64,000 bases of DNA from NCBI GenBank assembly GCA_910577505.1, contig CAJTLN010000005.1, positions 7,872 through 71,871 on the forward strand, given 5' to 3'. Below are positions 53,716 to 62,353 of this stretch, piece by piece. This DNA comes from an uncultured Bacilli bacterium. GTDB taxonomy: Bacteria; Bacillota_I; Bacilli_A; RF39; UBA660. Below the pieces are notes generated by a model. That model was not told where the DNA came from. It searched no databases and was given only the letters and a program-made list of their open reading frames with translations. A program made the translations under genes and the position numbers. How positions within the stretch are numbered: the stretch's first letter is position 1; every line of letters starts with the position of its first letter.

Positions 53716-54522
53716 ATGGATAAGATAAAACAAACTGAATTTAATATAGGTGATGAGGTTCTAATTATAAGTAGTAATATGAGAGGAATTGTTAAAAGTA
53801 TTGTTTCTTATTTAGGTAAAGGAGATAATATTTATTTAGTATCAGTTAATAATAAAGATAAAATGTGCATAGAATCTAATTTGAGATTAAGTAAAAAGAA
53901 AAATGTTGATTTAAATGTTAATATAAGAGATATGGGTATTAATTTTCAAATAGAAGATCGTATTCGTACAATTATAGATAAGATTGATTTAAAATTAACT
54001 GATGATCCTTCTGTACAGTTGTTGAATGCTTGTAAACTACAAGCTTATTTGGCTATGAATGATGATTATGAAGATACTGATTTTAAAATAGGTGATAGTG
54101 TTACTAAGAATGAATTATATCATGGATTAGTCAATGGAGATTTCGATAGTATTATAAATTCATATGTATTTAGCGAAATCTTGAAAAAAGTTGGAATGAA
54201 TGTTTTGAATGTTGCAACTAAGTCTGAAGATGGTCAATTTTATGTATCTAATTTAGTTTTAATAGATAATGAATATTATTATTTTGATGTAACATTAGAA
54301 GCTATTGTTTTTCAAGAAAATGGTGCTAAAGAAGAAGACTTTGTATTGTATTGTGGTGCACTTGGTAAGAAAAGTTATGAACAGTTTTTTAAACCATTAT
54401 GTTTATTAGACTTTAATGATAAATTAAGTGAGAATAGTTTACCAAATAATATTTCTAGAGAAGATATTGATATTGATATAGTAAATAAAATGTTAAATAT
54501 AGGAATAGATGTAGATGAATAA
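53716..54522 (+). CDS. Hypothetical protein with degenerate transglutaminase-like region
   Basis: The ATG at 53716 follows TAGGTGAT. The N-terminal ~60 residues (NIGDEVLIISSNMRGIVKSI) resemble a small KOW/SH3-like barrel. The C-terminal half contains SYVFSEILKKVGMNV and VSNLVLIDNEYYYFDVTLE, which recalls the transglutaminase-like C...H...D layout, but only the final Asp (FDVT) is kept; the Cys and His positions are substituted. It may be a catalytically dead version. It overlaps the next gene by 8 bases. Assignment is tentative. Confidence 0.6.
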   Translation: MDKIKQTEFNIGDEVLIISSNMRGIVKSIVSYLGKGDNIYLVSVNNKDKMCIESNLRLSKKKNVDLNVNIRDMGINFQIEDRIRTIIDKIDLKLTDDPSVQLLNACKLQAYLAMNDDYEDTDFKIGDSVTKNELYHGLVNGDFDSIINSYVFSEILKKVGMNVLNVATKSEDGQFYVSNLVLIDNEYYYFDVTLEAIVFQENGAKEEDFVLYCGALGKKSYEQFFKPLCLLDFNDKLSENSLPNNISREDIDIDIVNKMLNIGIDVDE

Positions 54523-55003
54523 TAAAGTTATTAATGATTTGTTTGGTAAAGATTTAATTACAGCAATGCAAGAATTATTAGAAGAGTTTGTAGCACTTGA
54601 TTATGATATTGGGATGTTATTAAATAAGTTAAAAAATGTTAATGAATCAATTAGAGTTGGTTTGTATTTAATGGCTTTAGAAAGAAATTATAATTCAATG
54701 GTTTTAAAATTAAACTCTGTTAATAAGATGTTAAATAACGAAAGAAAAGATAAATTTTTAGAAGCTTATAAAAAAGGAGAAATGGAGAAGTTTTTAGCTC
54801 TTATGGGTAAGAACGATAAAATTTCTTTGATGGAGGATTTAGGTGTAAATGTTGATATTAAAGGTAGAGCATTGTTATCTAAAGAAAAGAGAAAATATTA
54901 TGATATACTTAGTGAGTCAATTATGGATGATCAAGTTATAGATGCTAGGAATGGTATTGATAGGTTTATTAAGTATAAAAAAGAAGATAAAAAAGAAGCT
55001 TAA
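54515..55003 (+). CDS. Hypothetical helical protein
   Basis: The 162-residue protein is all-helical and charged, and overlaps the preceding gene by 8 bases, so the two are probably translated together. No family is recognised. A short hairpin-like T-rich stretch follows the stop. It is part of a run of unknown genes (53716 to 56847) that may form a functional group. Confidence 0.65.
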   Translation: MNNKVINDLFGKDLITAMQELLEEFVALDYDIGMLLNKLKNVNESIRVGLYLMALERNYNSMVLKLNSVNKMLNNERKDKFLEAYKKGEMEKFLALMGKNDKISLMEDLGVNVDIKGRALLSKEKRKYYDILSESIMDDQVIDARNGIDRFIKYKKEDKKEA

Positions 55004-55057
55004 GAATTTAAGCTTTTTTATTTATGTGTTAAAATGAGTAGGAGAGGTAGTGTTAAG

Positions 55058-55993
55058 ATGAGTAATATTTTAAAAAGAATAGAAGAGTCAACTAAATATG
55101 TTAGTGAAAATTCTAAATATGTAAAAATTAATTATGATGTAATAGATAATATTATAGAAAATAATGATATAAAAAGTACTAAGTATTGGATGGAATCAAA
55201 TCCTTTTGGTTTACTTGATATGGAACTTAGGGATATAATTAATTTTTTATTAGTTTATCATACTATTGGTTTGTGTTGCTTTTGGGGAGATCCTAAATGG
55301 GAATTAGAGACTCTTAATGGTAAGAAAACTGATGGATCTTTTGGTCTTGTTTATGCATTAATTGAAAATTTTAAAAAAGGTATGGATTATGATATGTCTT
55401 ATGAAGAATTTAGAATTATGTTAAAGGGAAATGTTGATATACCATTGGTAGAAGAAAGATATGATTGTTTTGTAGAAATGAGCAAATATTTGAAATCAAT
55501 TAAGGGGGATTTTTATAATCAAATAAAGGATATAAATGATGATGTAACATTACTTGATTATATTATTGATAATTTTAATTATTTTGAAGATATTAGTGAA
55601 TATAAAGGAGAAAAAATATATTTTTATAAAAAGGCTCAATTATTTACATCTGATATATTAAATGTTAAGAAGTTAGTTGGTAAAATTGATGTAGATTTAT
55701 CTCATTTAGTTGGATGTGCTGATTATAAGATACCACAAGTAATGAGATGTTTAGGGATGCTAGAATTTAATGAAGAGTTATCTAGTTTAGTTGATAGTAT
55801 GACTTTAATTCCTAGTGGTTCAGAGAAAGAAATAGAAATAAGAGCAAATGATATTGTTGTTATTGATTATATTTATAAAAAGTTGAACTCAGATGTTACA
55901 AGAATAAATGTAAATGATTTTATATGGTTGTTGGGACAAGATAAGAGTAAAATGATTAAACCATATCATAGAACAAGAACAATGAACTATTAA
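55058..55993 (+). CDS. Hypothetical protein
   Basis: I use the ATG at 55058, after GGAGAGG, not the ATG at 55034, which precedes that RBS. The 311 residues are soluble with several Trp-rich stretches (CCFWGDPKWELETLNGKK). No family or catalytic motif is recognised. It follows the gene at 54515 without a strong terminator. Confidence 0.65.
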   Translation: MSNILKRIEESTKYVSENSKYVKINYDVIDNIIENNDIKSTKYWMESNPFGLLDMELRDIINFLLVYHTIGLCCFWGDPKWELETLNGKKTDGSFGLVYALIENFKKGMDYDMSYEEFRIMLKGNVDIPLVEERYDCFVEMSKYLKSIKGDFYNQIKDINDDVTLLDYIIDNFNYFEDISEYKGEKIYFYKKAQLFTSDILNVKKLVGKIDVDLSHLVGCADYKIPQVMRCLGMLEFNEELSSLVDSMTLIPSGSEKEIEIRANDIVVIDYIYKKLNSDVTRINVNDFIWLLGQDKSKMIKPYHRTRTMNY

Positions 55994-55995
55994 TT

Positions 55996-56024
55996 TTGAC
56001 TTTATAAATTTTTTCGTATATAAT
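55996..56024 (+). promoter_or_regulatory. Near-consensus promoter
   Basis: TTGACT (55996-56001) and TATAAT (56019-56024) with a 17-base spacer. This is one of the best sigma-A promoters in the window. Confidence 0.75.
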
Positions 56025-56052
56025 ATGTTTCACGTTGTTAAGGGGGACTTTT

Positions 56053-56847
56053 ATGATAGCAGCAAAAAAGGTTCCAACTTCTAAGTTAGTTTATGCATCA
56101 GTTTTTCCAGGTAAAATTGAAGTTAAATCTAATATAGGCGTTGAGGAAGAAGTATTCTTAAGATTAACAAAGGAATTTAAATTGACACCTAATCAAGTTC
56201 ATTCATTTGTTGATAGAGAAAGGGATATTATTATTTCTAGGGGAGAAGATTTATCTTCATATTATTTTAGTGGTACTCATACAGTTGAAGAATGTTTAAG
56301 AACTTTTTATTCATCTTTTGATTATATTTCTAAAATAGTAAGTTATGGTAATAATTTAAATAATTGGACTTTTAGTGAGTTAGTTATGTTTTTTAATATC
56401 TTGGGTTCTAAATATAGTTTTTATAGTTATCGTCAATTGCAATTAGAAAAAAAGATGAAAGCGGAAGATAAGAAAGTATCTAAATTGTTAAATAGTCATG
56501 CTTTATCAGCAGAAAAAGAAGAAGCATATAAAAGAATGACTGAGTTAAAACAATCTTTATCAGAACAGAAAGCTTTGGAGCATGAGTTAGTTGGTTTATT
56601 TCAAATGTTAAGAAATTGTGATCTTTCTAAAATTGCTTCTTACTTTGGTATACATCGTGATGATGTTAAATTTGTTTTTCGTTTGTTAGCAGAGGGAAAT
56701 AGAGTTTCCAATAAAGATAATTTAGATATAAATTATACTGAAGAAAAAGCAAATCATAAAAATTTAGATGTCGATGTATATTCTCGAGATGTTGATATAT
56801 TAAGTGATTTCGATGTAAGAGGATATAATCTACAAAAAAGAAAGTAA
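56053..56847 (+). CDS. Hypothetical protein with HTH-like segment
   Basis: The ATG at 56053 follows AGGGGGA; the TTG at 56035 lies before that RBS. The 264 residues are soluble and helical, with a basic Lys-rich middle (LQLEKKMKAEDKKVSKLLN). A late segment, DLSKIASYFGIHRDDVKFVFRLL, could fold as a helix-turn-helix. No family is recognised. It has a strong promoter and its own terminator, so it is expressed independently. Confidence 0.65.
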   Translation: MIAAKKVPTSKLVYASVFPGKIEVKSNIGVEEEVFLRLTKEFKLTPNQVHSFVDRERDIIISRGEDLSSYYFSGTHTVEECLRTFYSSFDYISKIVSYGNNLNNWTFSELVMFFNILGSKYSFYSYRQLQLEKKMKAEDKKVSKLLNSHALSAEKEEAYKRMTELKQSLSEQKALEHELVGLFQMLRNCDLSKIASYFGIHRDDVKFVFRLLAEGNRVSNKDNLDINYTEEKANHKNLDVDVYSRDVDILSDFDVRGYNLQKRK

Positions 56848-56858
56848 GATATTTAATT

Positions 56859-56892
56859 AAAAATCTACACGAAAAATAATGTGTAGATTTTT
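56859..56892 (+). terminator. Intrinsic terminator
   Basis: A perfect 12-bp stem (56859-56870 with 56881-56892) with a 10-nt loop and T residues. Confidence 0.75.
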
Positions 56893-56921
56893 GTATTATA
56901 TAATTTTAAAAGGAGATATTT

Positions 56922-57215
56922 ATGAAAAAGTATTGTAAAGTTATGTTTGGTAATATCTCGGGAGCTAATAGGAGATACTATTTATGATGTAGAGATACCA
57001 GAAGATGCTGAAATAGTGAGTATAGATAGTCCTTCAGCACCAGGTGGGATATTTATACTTGTTTAGAATTGATTAAGGAGCGTATAAATAAAGATAATAT
57101 AGATTTAGTTTTAAGTTAGATAAGTGATTTTGTTAAAAAAGAAAATTCTATTAGTAATACAGGAAGTGTAACTGTTTATTATGAAATTTTAGAAATTTTA
57201 AAGAATATGAAATAA
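56922..57215 (+). pseudogene. Decayed small protein gene
   Basis: A promoter-like TATAAT (56899-56904), AAGGAGATA and the ATG at 56922 are intact. The frame then closes after ~21 codons (MKKYCKVMFGNISGANRRYY). Frames with protein-like sequence continue (DTIYDVEIPEDAEIVSIDSP, then CLELIKERINKDNIDL and ISDFVKKENSISNTG) to a stop at 57215. At least two frameshifts and one internal stop are needed, so it is a pseudogene. The family is not recognised. Confidence 0.6.
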
Positions 57216-57278
57216 GTACTATGTGCTTTTTCTTTTTTTTGAAAGAATTTTAGAGTATTATAAATATAGGTGATTAGG

Positions 57279-58163
57279 ATGAGGTTATTATTAAAAAAAG
57301 AATTTGAATTAGAAAGTGATTTAAGAAATTATATTGCTTGTAATTTTGACGATGTTCCTGAATATAGATGTGCAGTTATTGGGATGCTATTTGATAAAGA
57401 CGGAAATGTAATATTTCAAAGAAGAGGACCAAAATCAAGAGACGGAAATGGAAAATTAGCAGAAATTGGTGGAGCTGTTGAAGAATATGATAAGACATTT
57501 AAAGATGCATTAATGAGAGAGTTAAGAGAAGAAGTTGGTTCGTCTGCGGAGATAAGTATTGATAATTTTATAGGTGGAATATTACAAAATAAATATGACT
57601 CTAGAACAGGCAAAGATGTTAATTGGTTATTTTTGTTATATCAATGTACTTACGTAAATGGAGAACTTAGATGTAATGAGGAAGGTAAATCTTTAGGATA
57701 TGAAGTGTATGGAAAAGATGATTTGCCTTATGATGAAATGCTAGATACAACTAAGTATTTTTGGGACTATTATAATAATGGTTATAATAAATGTTATAGT
57801 TATGTGATGGGAATTGGTGATAAAATCAAGAATCTTGATGCAACAAAGTTTGATATAGTTCCTGATGATGGTGATTATGAAATTACTTTTGATAAAAAGT
57901 ATGAATTAGAATATAAAAAGTTTATTGTTGAAAATTTAGAAGTCGGTTATTGGAATGAATATTATGTAGATGATCAAGTAATATTTTATTTTAAAGAAAG
58001 TGAAAAAGAAATTAGAAGATATATTTTAAATCAAGATAATAATGAAGAAATATTAGTTAAGTGTAAAGAATTTGCAGAAGCAGATTTTGTTAGTATAAGA
58101 CAAATGTATATAGATACACCATTTTATAAGAAACATATGGATGGAGTTGTTTTTTATGATTAG
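57279..58163 (+). CDS. NUDIX hydrolase with extra C-terminal domain
   Basis: The ATG at 57279 follows TAGGTGAT. The NUDIX box GGAVEEYDKTFKDALMRELREEVG has the essential RELREEVG helix. Residues ~1-150 are the NUDIX fold, and ~155-295 a C-terminal domain of unknown type with a few Asp- and Tyr-rich stretches. NUDIX enzymes cut nucleoside diphosphate derivatives in the cytoplasm; the substrate is unknown. The stop overlaps the start of a CYTH-like gene by 8 bases. Confidence 0.88.
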   Translation: MRLLLKKEFELESDLRNYIACNFDDVPEYRCAVIGMLFDKDGNVIFQRRGPKSRDGNGKLAEIGGAVEEYDKTFKDALMRELREEVGSSAEISIDNFIGGILQNKYDSRTGKDVNWLFLLYQCTYVNGELRCNEEGKSLGYEVYGKDDLPYDEMLDTTKYFWDYYNNGYNKCYSYVMGIGDKIKNLDATKFDIVPDDGDYEITFDKKYELEYKKFIVENLEVGYWNEYYVDDQVIFYFKESEKEIRRYILNQDNNEEILVKCKEFAEADFVSIRQMYIDTPFYKKHMDGVVFYD

Positions 58164-58623
58164 AAGATTGACTAAGAGATATATTGTAAATAATTTAGAT
58201 AGTTTAAATTTATCAAGTCCTCTTAGATATGAAAGATATTATATTAATAATAATTTACGTATTCAAAAGAAGAATGAAGTACTAGAAAAAGAAGAACTAG
58301 ATGATAATAATGAAGTTATTTTAAAAGTAAAGATTAGTTTGGAAGAATTTAATTCTTTGAAAGATAAATCTCATAAAAAAATAATTAGAGATAGTTATTT
58401 GTATTTAGATGATGAGAGAATTTCTATTAAGAGTTATTATGGTGATTATGAGGGATTAAATAGAGTAGAAGTTAAATTTAAAAGTGAAGATGAGATGAAT
58501 ACTTTTATTCCGTATAGATGGATGAAGAAAGATATTACTAATACATCTTTAGCTTTTGATAAGGATTTAAGTAAATTAAGCAAAGATGAGTTTTTAAAAA
58601 TATTAGATAAATGTTTAAAATAA
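58156..58623 (+). CDS. CYTH-like protein
   Basis: I place the start at the ATG at 58156, inside the end of the NUDIX gene, with GGAG upstream. The 155 residues show the later CYTH pattern: KIIRDSYLYLDDERISIKSYYGDYEGLNRVEVKF, then IPYRWMKKDITN and AFDKDLSKLS. The first ExExK strand, needed for triphosphate binding, is weak. CYTH enzymes are triphosphatases or adenylyl cyclases. Coupling to a NUDIX hydrolase suggests nucleotide or phosphate metabolism. Confidence 0.7.
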   Translation: MIRRLTKRYIVNNLDSLNLSSPLRYERYYINNNLRIQKKNEVLEKEELDDNNEVILKVKISLEEFNSLKDKSHKKIIRDSYLYLDDERISIKSYYGDYEGLNRVEVKFKSEDEMNTFIPYRWMKKDITNTSLAFDKDLSKLSKDEFLKILDKCLK

Positions 58624-58660
58624 AAGATGCATTATAGAATTATTCTATAGTGCATCTTTT
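58622..58660. terminator. Strong bidirectional terminator between convergent genes
   Basis: Arms 58622-58640 and 58642-58660 pair over about 17-19 bp with one G-T wobble, and A/T runs lie at both ends. It closes the CYTH gene on the plus strand and the HD-kinase operon on the minus strand. Confidence 0.85.
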
Positions 58661-58666
58661 AAGTAA

Positions 58667-59329
58667 TCAATCTTGAACTTTTTTTAAATTAGAATGATAT
58701 TTATTGTTTATTACTTCATTCATTTTTTTGATAAAGAGATTTTTATCAAGAGCAAGAGATTGCATAGTTTGTAGAAATTCCTGTTGTTCTGGAGCTCCAA
58801 CATAAAATTTAACTTTTCCTTCTGGACCAAATTTTAAATATAACTGTTCATAAACATTATCTAGACATTGTTCTTCAGTAAAATTAGGATAATATTTTTT
58901 TGTAAATTCATAAGCACGTAATAGTGAAATATTGACATCATTATCTTTATCTGCATCACAGACAATTTTTCCATATATCGTTCTTGGAACAATACCTTTT
59001 GAAGTAGAGTGGTCTTCGCAAGCATTTGCTATTATTGTTATTTCTTCTTCAGTGAAAAAATTTCTTAAGTCTTGGCATGATAAAACAAATTCACTTGAAT
59101 GAAGGGCATGGTTTTTTCTTTCAACTTTGACACCAATATCGTGTAGAGCAGCCGAAGCATAGACAATGTTAATATCTATTTTTGGATTATTTAGAGATTT
59201 ATAAATATTAATTGCTCTTTCGATTACAGCGAATATGTGGTCAAGATTGTGTCCTTTATCAAAAGTGTCATAAATAGGGAAAATGTTATCTTCCATGTAT
59301 TTTATTAGTTCATTATTTATTTTTTTCAT
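58667..59329 (-). CDS. HD-domain phosphohydrolase
   Basis: I use the second Met (59329), spaced 9 bases after AAAGGA. The 220 residues carry the HD layout: KGHNLDHIF, ALHDIGV (the HD pair), EDHSTSKG and CDADKDND. This is the metal-binding pattern of small nucleotide or phosphodiester hydrolases. It is the last gene of a minus-strand operon whose other three genes are kinase-like, with nearly abutting ends. A phosphatase partnered with kinases is an appealing but unproven reading. Confidence 0.85.
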   Translation of the reverse strand: MKKINNELIKYMEDNIFPIYDTFDKGHNLDHIFAVIERAINIYKSLNNPKIDINIVYASAALHDIGVKVERKNHALHSSEFVLSCQDLRNFFTEEEITIIANACEDHSTSKGIVPRTIYGKIVCDADKDNDVNISLLRAYEFTKKYYPNFTEEQCLDNVYEQLYLKFGPEGKVKFYVGAPEQQEFLQTMQSLALDKNLFIKKMNEVINNKYHSNLKKVQD

Positions 59330-59330
59330 T

Positions 59331-60032
59331 TTAATCATTCCTTTTTTTACTTAGTGTTACATGTTCAAGTAAATCTTCATTAGCAAAAATACTATTTGGA
59401 TTATAAATATTTAATTGGCAATTTATCATTTCATTACCTATTTCATCATATGTTAAGTGTCCTTTTGGTACTGAAGCTAATATTGACTGAACTAGAGCAT
59501 TAAATTTAATTAATTGGAATTTCTTATCGAGTTTACCACCATAAATTTCGTAATAGTCGAAACCGAAAGGTTTGATATCTGGTTTTGTTTCATCAATGTA
59601 TAAAATACTATCTATATCAAAAAACATTGGAAGCTTATTTTTATTTAAAACAACGTTTCCAGTATGTAAATCGTAATATCGTAAACCTATGTCTTCGAAT
59701 AACGAAAGTATTTCTTTTATTTTATGTAAGATATCAAGCTTTTCTTTAGCGAATCCTGAATAATATAATTGTGTGCTTTGAACTTCTTGCATAACATATC
59801 CTTTAATATATAATCCAAATAGACATTCAACAAAGTATTCTATTTCTGGATAATATTCTTTTAGATTATTAAATTGACTAAGATATATTAATCGTTCTTT
59901 TTTTCTTCTTCTAGTTGCAAGAGAAATGTTGTCTTTAAATTCTTTATAAATTCCATCACTTATAGTATATATTTTTGATTCTCCAAAATCAACTGAAACT
60001 CCTTTATTAGGAACAAATATTCTGCTTTTCAT
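59331..60032 (-). CDS. Kinase-like protein, paralogue 1
   Basis: The 233 residues show a miniature protein-kinase/APH fold: IYKEF with Lys30 (ATP-binding lysine position), YYDLHTGN (121 catalytic Asp, 126 Asn) and FFDIDSIL (139-141, metal Asp). A hinge-like YIKGYVM precedes. The protein lacks most of the usual C-lobe length. Two paralogues lie directly upstream on the minus strand. Substrate unknown. It ends 1-2 bases before the HD gene. Confidence 0.72.
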   Translation of the reverse strand: MKSRIFVPNKGVSVDFGESKIYTISDGIYKEFKDNISLATRRRKKERLIYLSQFNNLKEYYPEIEYFVECLFGLYIKGYVMQEVQSTQLYYSGFAKEKLDILHKIKEILSLFEDIGLRYYDLHTGNVVLNKNKLPMFFDIDSILYIDETKPDIKPFGFDYYEIYGGKLDKKFQLIKFNALVQSILASVPKGHLTYDEIGNEMINCQLNIYNPNSIFANEDLLEHVTLSKKRND

Positions 60033-60044
60033 AGTATCACCTTT

Positions 60045-60749
60045 CTATAATTGTTTTTTTAAAGTCATATGGTCACATAAATATTCATGGTCAAAGGCAG
60101 AATCAAATTTTACAGAATCAGTCATTATTTTCTTTCCTTCTTTATCATAAATAAATTCTTGTTCTAATTCATTATATTGAAAGCATAATTGAGTGAATCT
60201 ATTAAACATTAAAGTTTGAGCATGGATATCAAGTTTTCCACCTTTTGCAATATATTTTTTGATGTAATAAGGAGTAGCATCAAGTTTTTCACCTTCAAAA
60301 AGTAATCCATCTATATCAAGTATAATCGGATTATGGTTGCTATCTAGCTTGATATTCGGACGACGTATATCATAGTATAATAAACCATGTTTTCTAAATA
60401 GTGCTAATATTCTTTTTAGTTCAAGAAGAGCATTAAATCTTTCTTCTATTAGATATGCAGAAGAATCAAGTTCACCACCAATAATAGGTTTCATAACATA
60501 TCCTTTTATATATAAATTAAGCAGAGAAGTTACAAGGTATCTTATTTCTGGGTAGTAAGGTTTTAATTCTTCTATTTCAGTTAAAAATAAAAGTAATTGT
60601 TCTTTTCTATTTCTCTTTTTTATTGAAACATTCCATGCAAATTTTTTATATACTCCCTCATTTGTTGCATATATTTCTCCTTCTGAACCACGAGTAATGT
60701 AATCGTCTGGATAATATTTTAATAATATAGAAACTTTTCGATTTAACAT
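60045..60749 (-). CDS. Kinase-like protein, paralogue 2
   Basis: Start: ATG at 60749 after AGGTGAT (the GTG at 60758 is part of the RBS). It has a Gly-rich-loop-like GSEGEIYA (21-28), VYKKF with Lys35, YYDIRRPN (catalytic Asp127, Asn132) and ILDIDGLL (145-147). YIKGYVMKP occupies the hinge position. It is clearly homologous to its neighbours by these blocks and by size (234 residues). All key catalytic positions are kept, so it may be active. Confidence 0.75.
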   Translation of the reverse strand: MLNRKVSILLKYYPDDYITRGSEGEIYATNEGVYKKFAWNVSIKKRNRKEQLLLFLTEIEELKPYYPEIRYLVTSLLNLYIKGYVMKPIIGGELDSSAYLIEERFNALLELKRILALFRKHGLLYYDIRRPNIKLDSNHNPIILDIDGLLFEGEKLDATPYYIKKYIAKGGKLDIHAQTLMFNRFTQLCFQYNELEQEFIYDKEGKKIMTDSVKFDSAFDHEYLCDHMTLKKQL

Positions 60750-60760
60750 TTTTATCACCT

Positions 60761-61456
60761 TTATCTTCTTTTTACATAATCTATTAGATATTCATGGTCA
60801 ACTGCAGAGTCACAGGAATATGAATTAATTTCTCTTAGAATTCTAGCACCAGTCTGATCAACTATATTTTCATTTAACTTTAGTGCATCTTGAGAGAAAA
60901 TATTGAACATAAATATTTGTGTATTAGTATTAACTTGTCCACCATTTTCGATATATTTTTTTATATCAGTTGGCATACAATCAAACTTTGGATTATCAAC
61001 TTGTAAAACACTATCAATGTCTAATAAAATTGGATTTTCTTTAGAATCAATTCTTATGTTAGGTTGTCTAATATCTAAATAAAGATAACCATTATTTCTA
61101 AATATACCTAATATGTTTCTTAAATTATTTAAAGCTTTTATTTTTAATTCAAAACTTAGATTTTCACGGCTAATAGCTCTACCACGAGCTGGTTTCATTA
61201 TATAACCTCTAATATATTCATTTAATAGAGAATCAACTAAGTAAAGAATTTTAGGATAATATTTTTGAAGTGCTGAGTTTTGCTCTAGTTCTAATAATTT
61301 TGATTCTTTTCTTTTTAGAGTTTCTATGGGTGTATTGGGATTGAATTCTTTATAAACAACATACTTTAAATAGAATATTAAAGATTCTGAACCACTTGTT
61401 TCTGGGAATCTATTAGGAAATAATCTATTTATTTGTTCAATATTTTTTCTTTTCAT
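60761..61456 (-). CDS. Kinase-like protein, paralogue 3
   Basis: I place the start at the ATG at 61456; the TTG at 61462 is unlikely. It carries VYKEF with Lys36, YLDIRQPN (Asp128, Asn133), LLDIDSVL (146-148) and YIRGYIMKP. It is the first gene of the minus-strand operon and divergent from the HAD gene. The RBS is weak. All three copies keep the Lys, catalytic Asp, Asn and metal Asp while the rest varies, which suggests different substrates or partners. Confidence 0.75.
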   Translation of the reverse strand: MKRKNIEQINRLFPNRFPETSGSESLIFYLKYVVYKEFNPNTPIETLKRKESKLLELEQNSALQKYYPKILYLVDSLLNEYIRGYIMKPARGRAISRENLSFELKIKALNNLRNILGIFRNNGYLYLDIRQPNIRIDSKENPILLDIDSVLQVDNPKFDCMPTDIKKYIENGGQVNTNTQIFMFNIFSQDALKLNENIVDQTGARILREINSYSCDSAVDHEYLIDYVKRR

Positions 61457-61561
61457 AAGCAATCACATGACATATTATAATTGGAGATGGTTTTTTTAGC
61501 AAATTTAGGTAGATATTTATTAGGTATTTTAGATATAATAAATAAAGAAGAAGTTGGTTTT

Positions 61562-62287
61562 ATGAAGAAGTATAAATATATTATTTTTGATATGGATGAT
61601 ACATTAATTGATAATTTAGAGAATGTTAGATATGCATATACTAAAATGATGGAATATAAGGGACTACAATATAGCGAAGATGGATTTCATAAATGGTATG
61701 AGTTGGATAAGCAGTTTTGGTTAGATTATAGTGCTGGGTTGATTGTTGTACCAGATGAATATAAATTTGAACATGATATGTTTGTTAAATATGTTCAAAG
61801 TTTAAGATATGTTAAGTATTTTGATAATGGTATCGGAATAGAAGAAGCTTTTAAAATTAATGATTTATTTTTAAATAGTTTGAAAGAAGTTGTAGTAGAA
61901 GTTGAGGGAGCTAGTAAGGTTTTGAGTGAACTTTCTAAAAATTATAAATTGGTTATTGCAACGAATGGACCGAGACAGGCCGTGTATACTAAAATTGAAA
62001 AAATTGGATGTAGTGATTTTATAAGTTATGTATTTTCTGCTGATATGACAAAAAATACTGTTACTAAGCCAGATGTAATATATTTTGAAGAGATGATGGA
62101 ATTCTTAAATTTCAAAGATAAAAGTAAGATGTTGATTGTTGGAGATTCATTAAAAACTGATGTAAAGGGTGGTATGAATTCAAATATAGATAGTTGTTGG
62201 TTTAATCAAAATAAAGAGATATTAGGTGATGATTATAAACCAATATATGTTATAGAGAAATTAGAAGATATATTGAATATTTTATAG
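61562..62287 (+). CDS. YjjG-like HAD pyrimidine nucleotidase
   Basis: I use the ATG at 61562, because an 81-base upstream extension has no RBS. KYIIFDMDDTLID holds the DxD nucleophile, ATNGPRQAV is motif 2 (Thr), KPDVIYFEEMM has the motif 3 Lys, and IVGDSLKTDVKGGMN is motif 4. A cap domain lies between. The layout and size (241 residues) fit YjjG/TIGR02254-type 5'-nucleotidases, which remove phosphate from odd pyrimidine nucleotides. A TATAAT lies at 61476-61481 in the divergent region. Confidence 0.85.
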   Translation: MKKYKYIIFDMDDTLIDNLENVRYAYTKMMEYKGLQYSEDGFHKWYELDKQFWLDYSAGLIVVPDEYKFEHDMFVKYVQSLRYVKYFDNGIGIEEAFKINDLFLNSLKEVVVEVEGASKVLSELSKNYKLVIATNGPRQAVYTKIEKIGCSDFISYVFSADMTKNTVTKPDVIYFEEMMEFLNFKDKSKMLIVGDSLKTDVKGGMNSNIDSCWFNQNKEILGDDYKPIYVIEKLEDILNIL

Positions 62288-62309
62288 AACTGCTTATGGC
62301 AGTTTTTTG
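62288..62309 (+). terminator. Terminator after HAD gene
   Basis: AACTGC pairs with GCAGTT around a short loop; a T6 run follows. Confidence 0.65.
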
Positions 62310-62353
62310 TTTGAAAATTGGTAAATTGGACATACTAATAATGGTGATTACTT

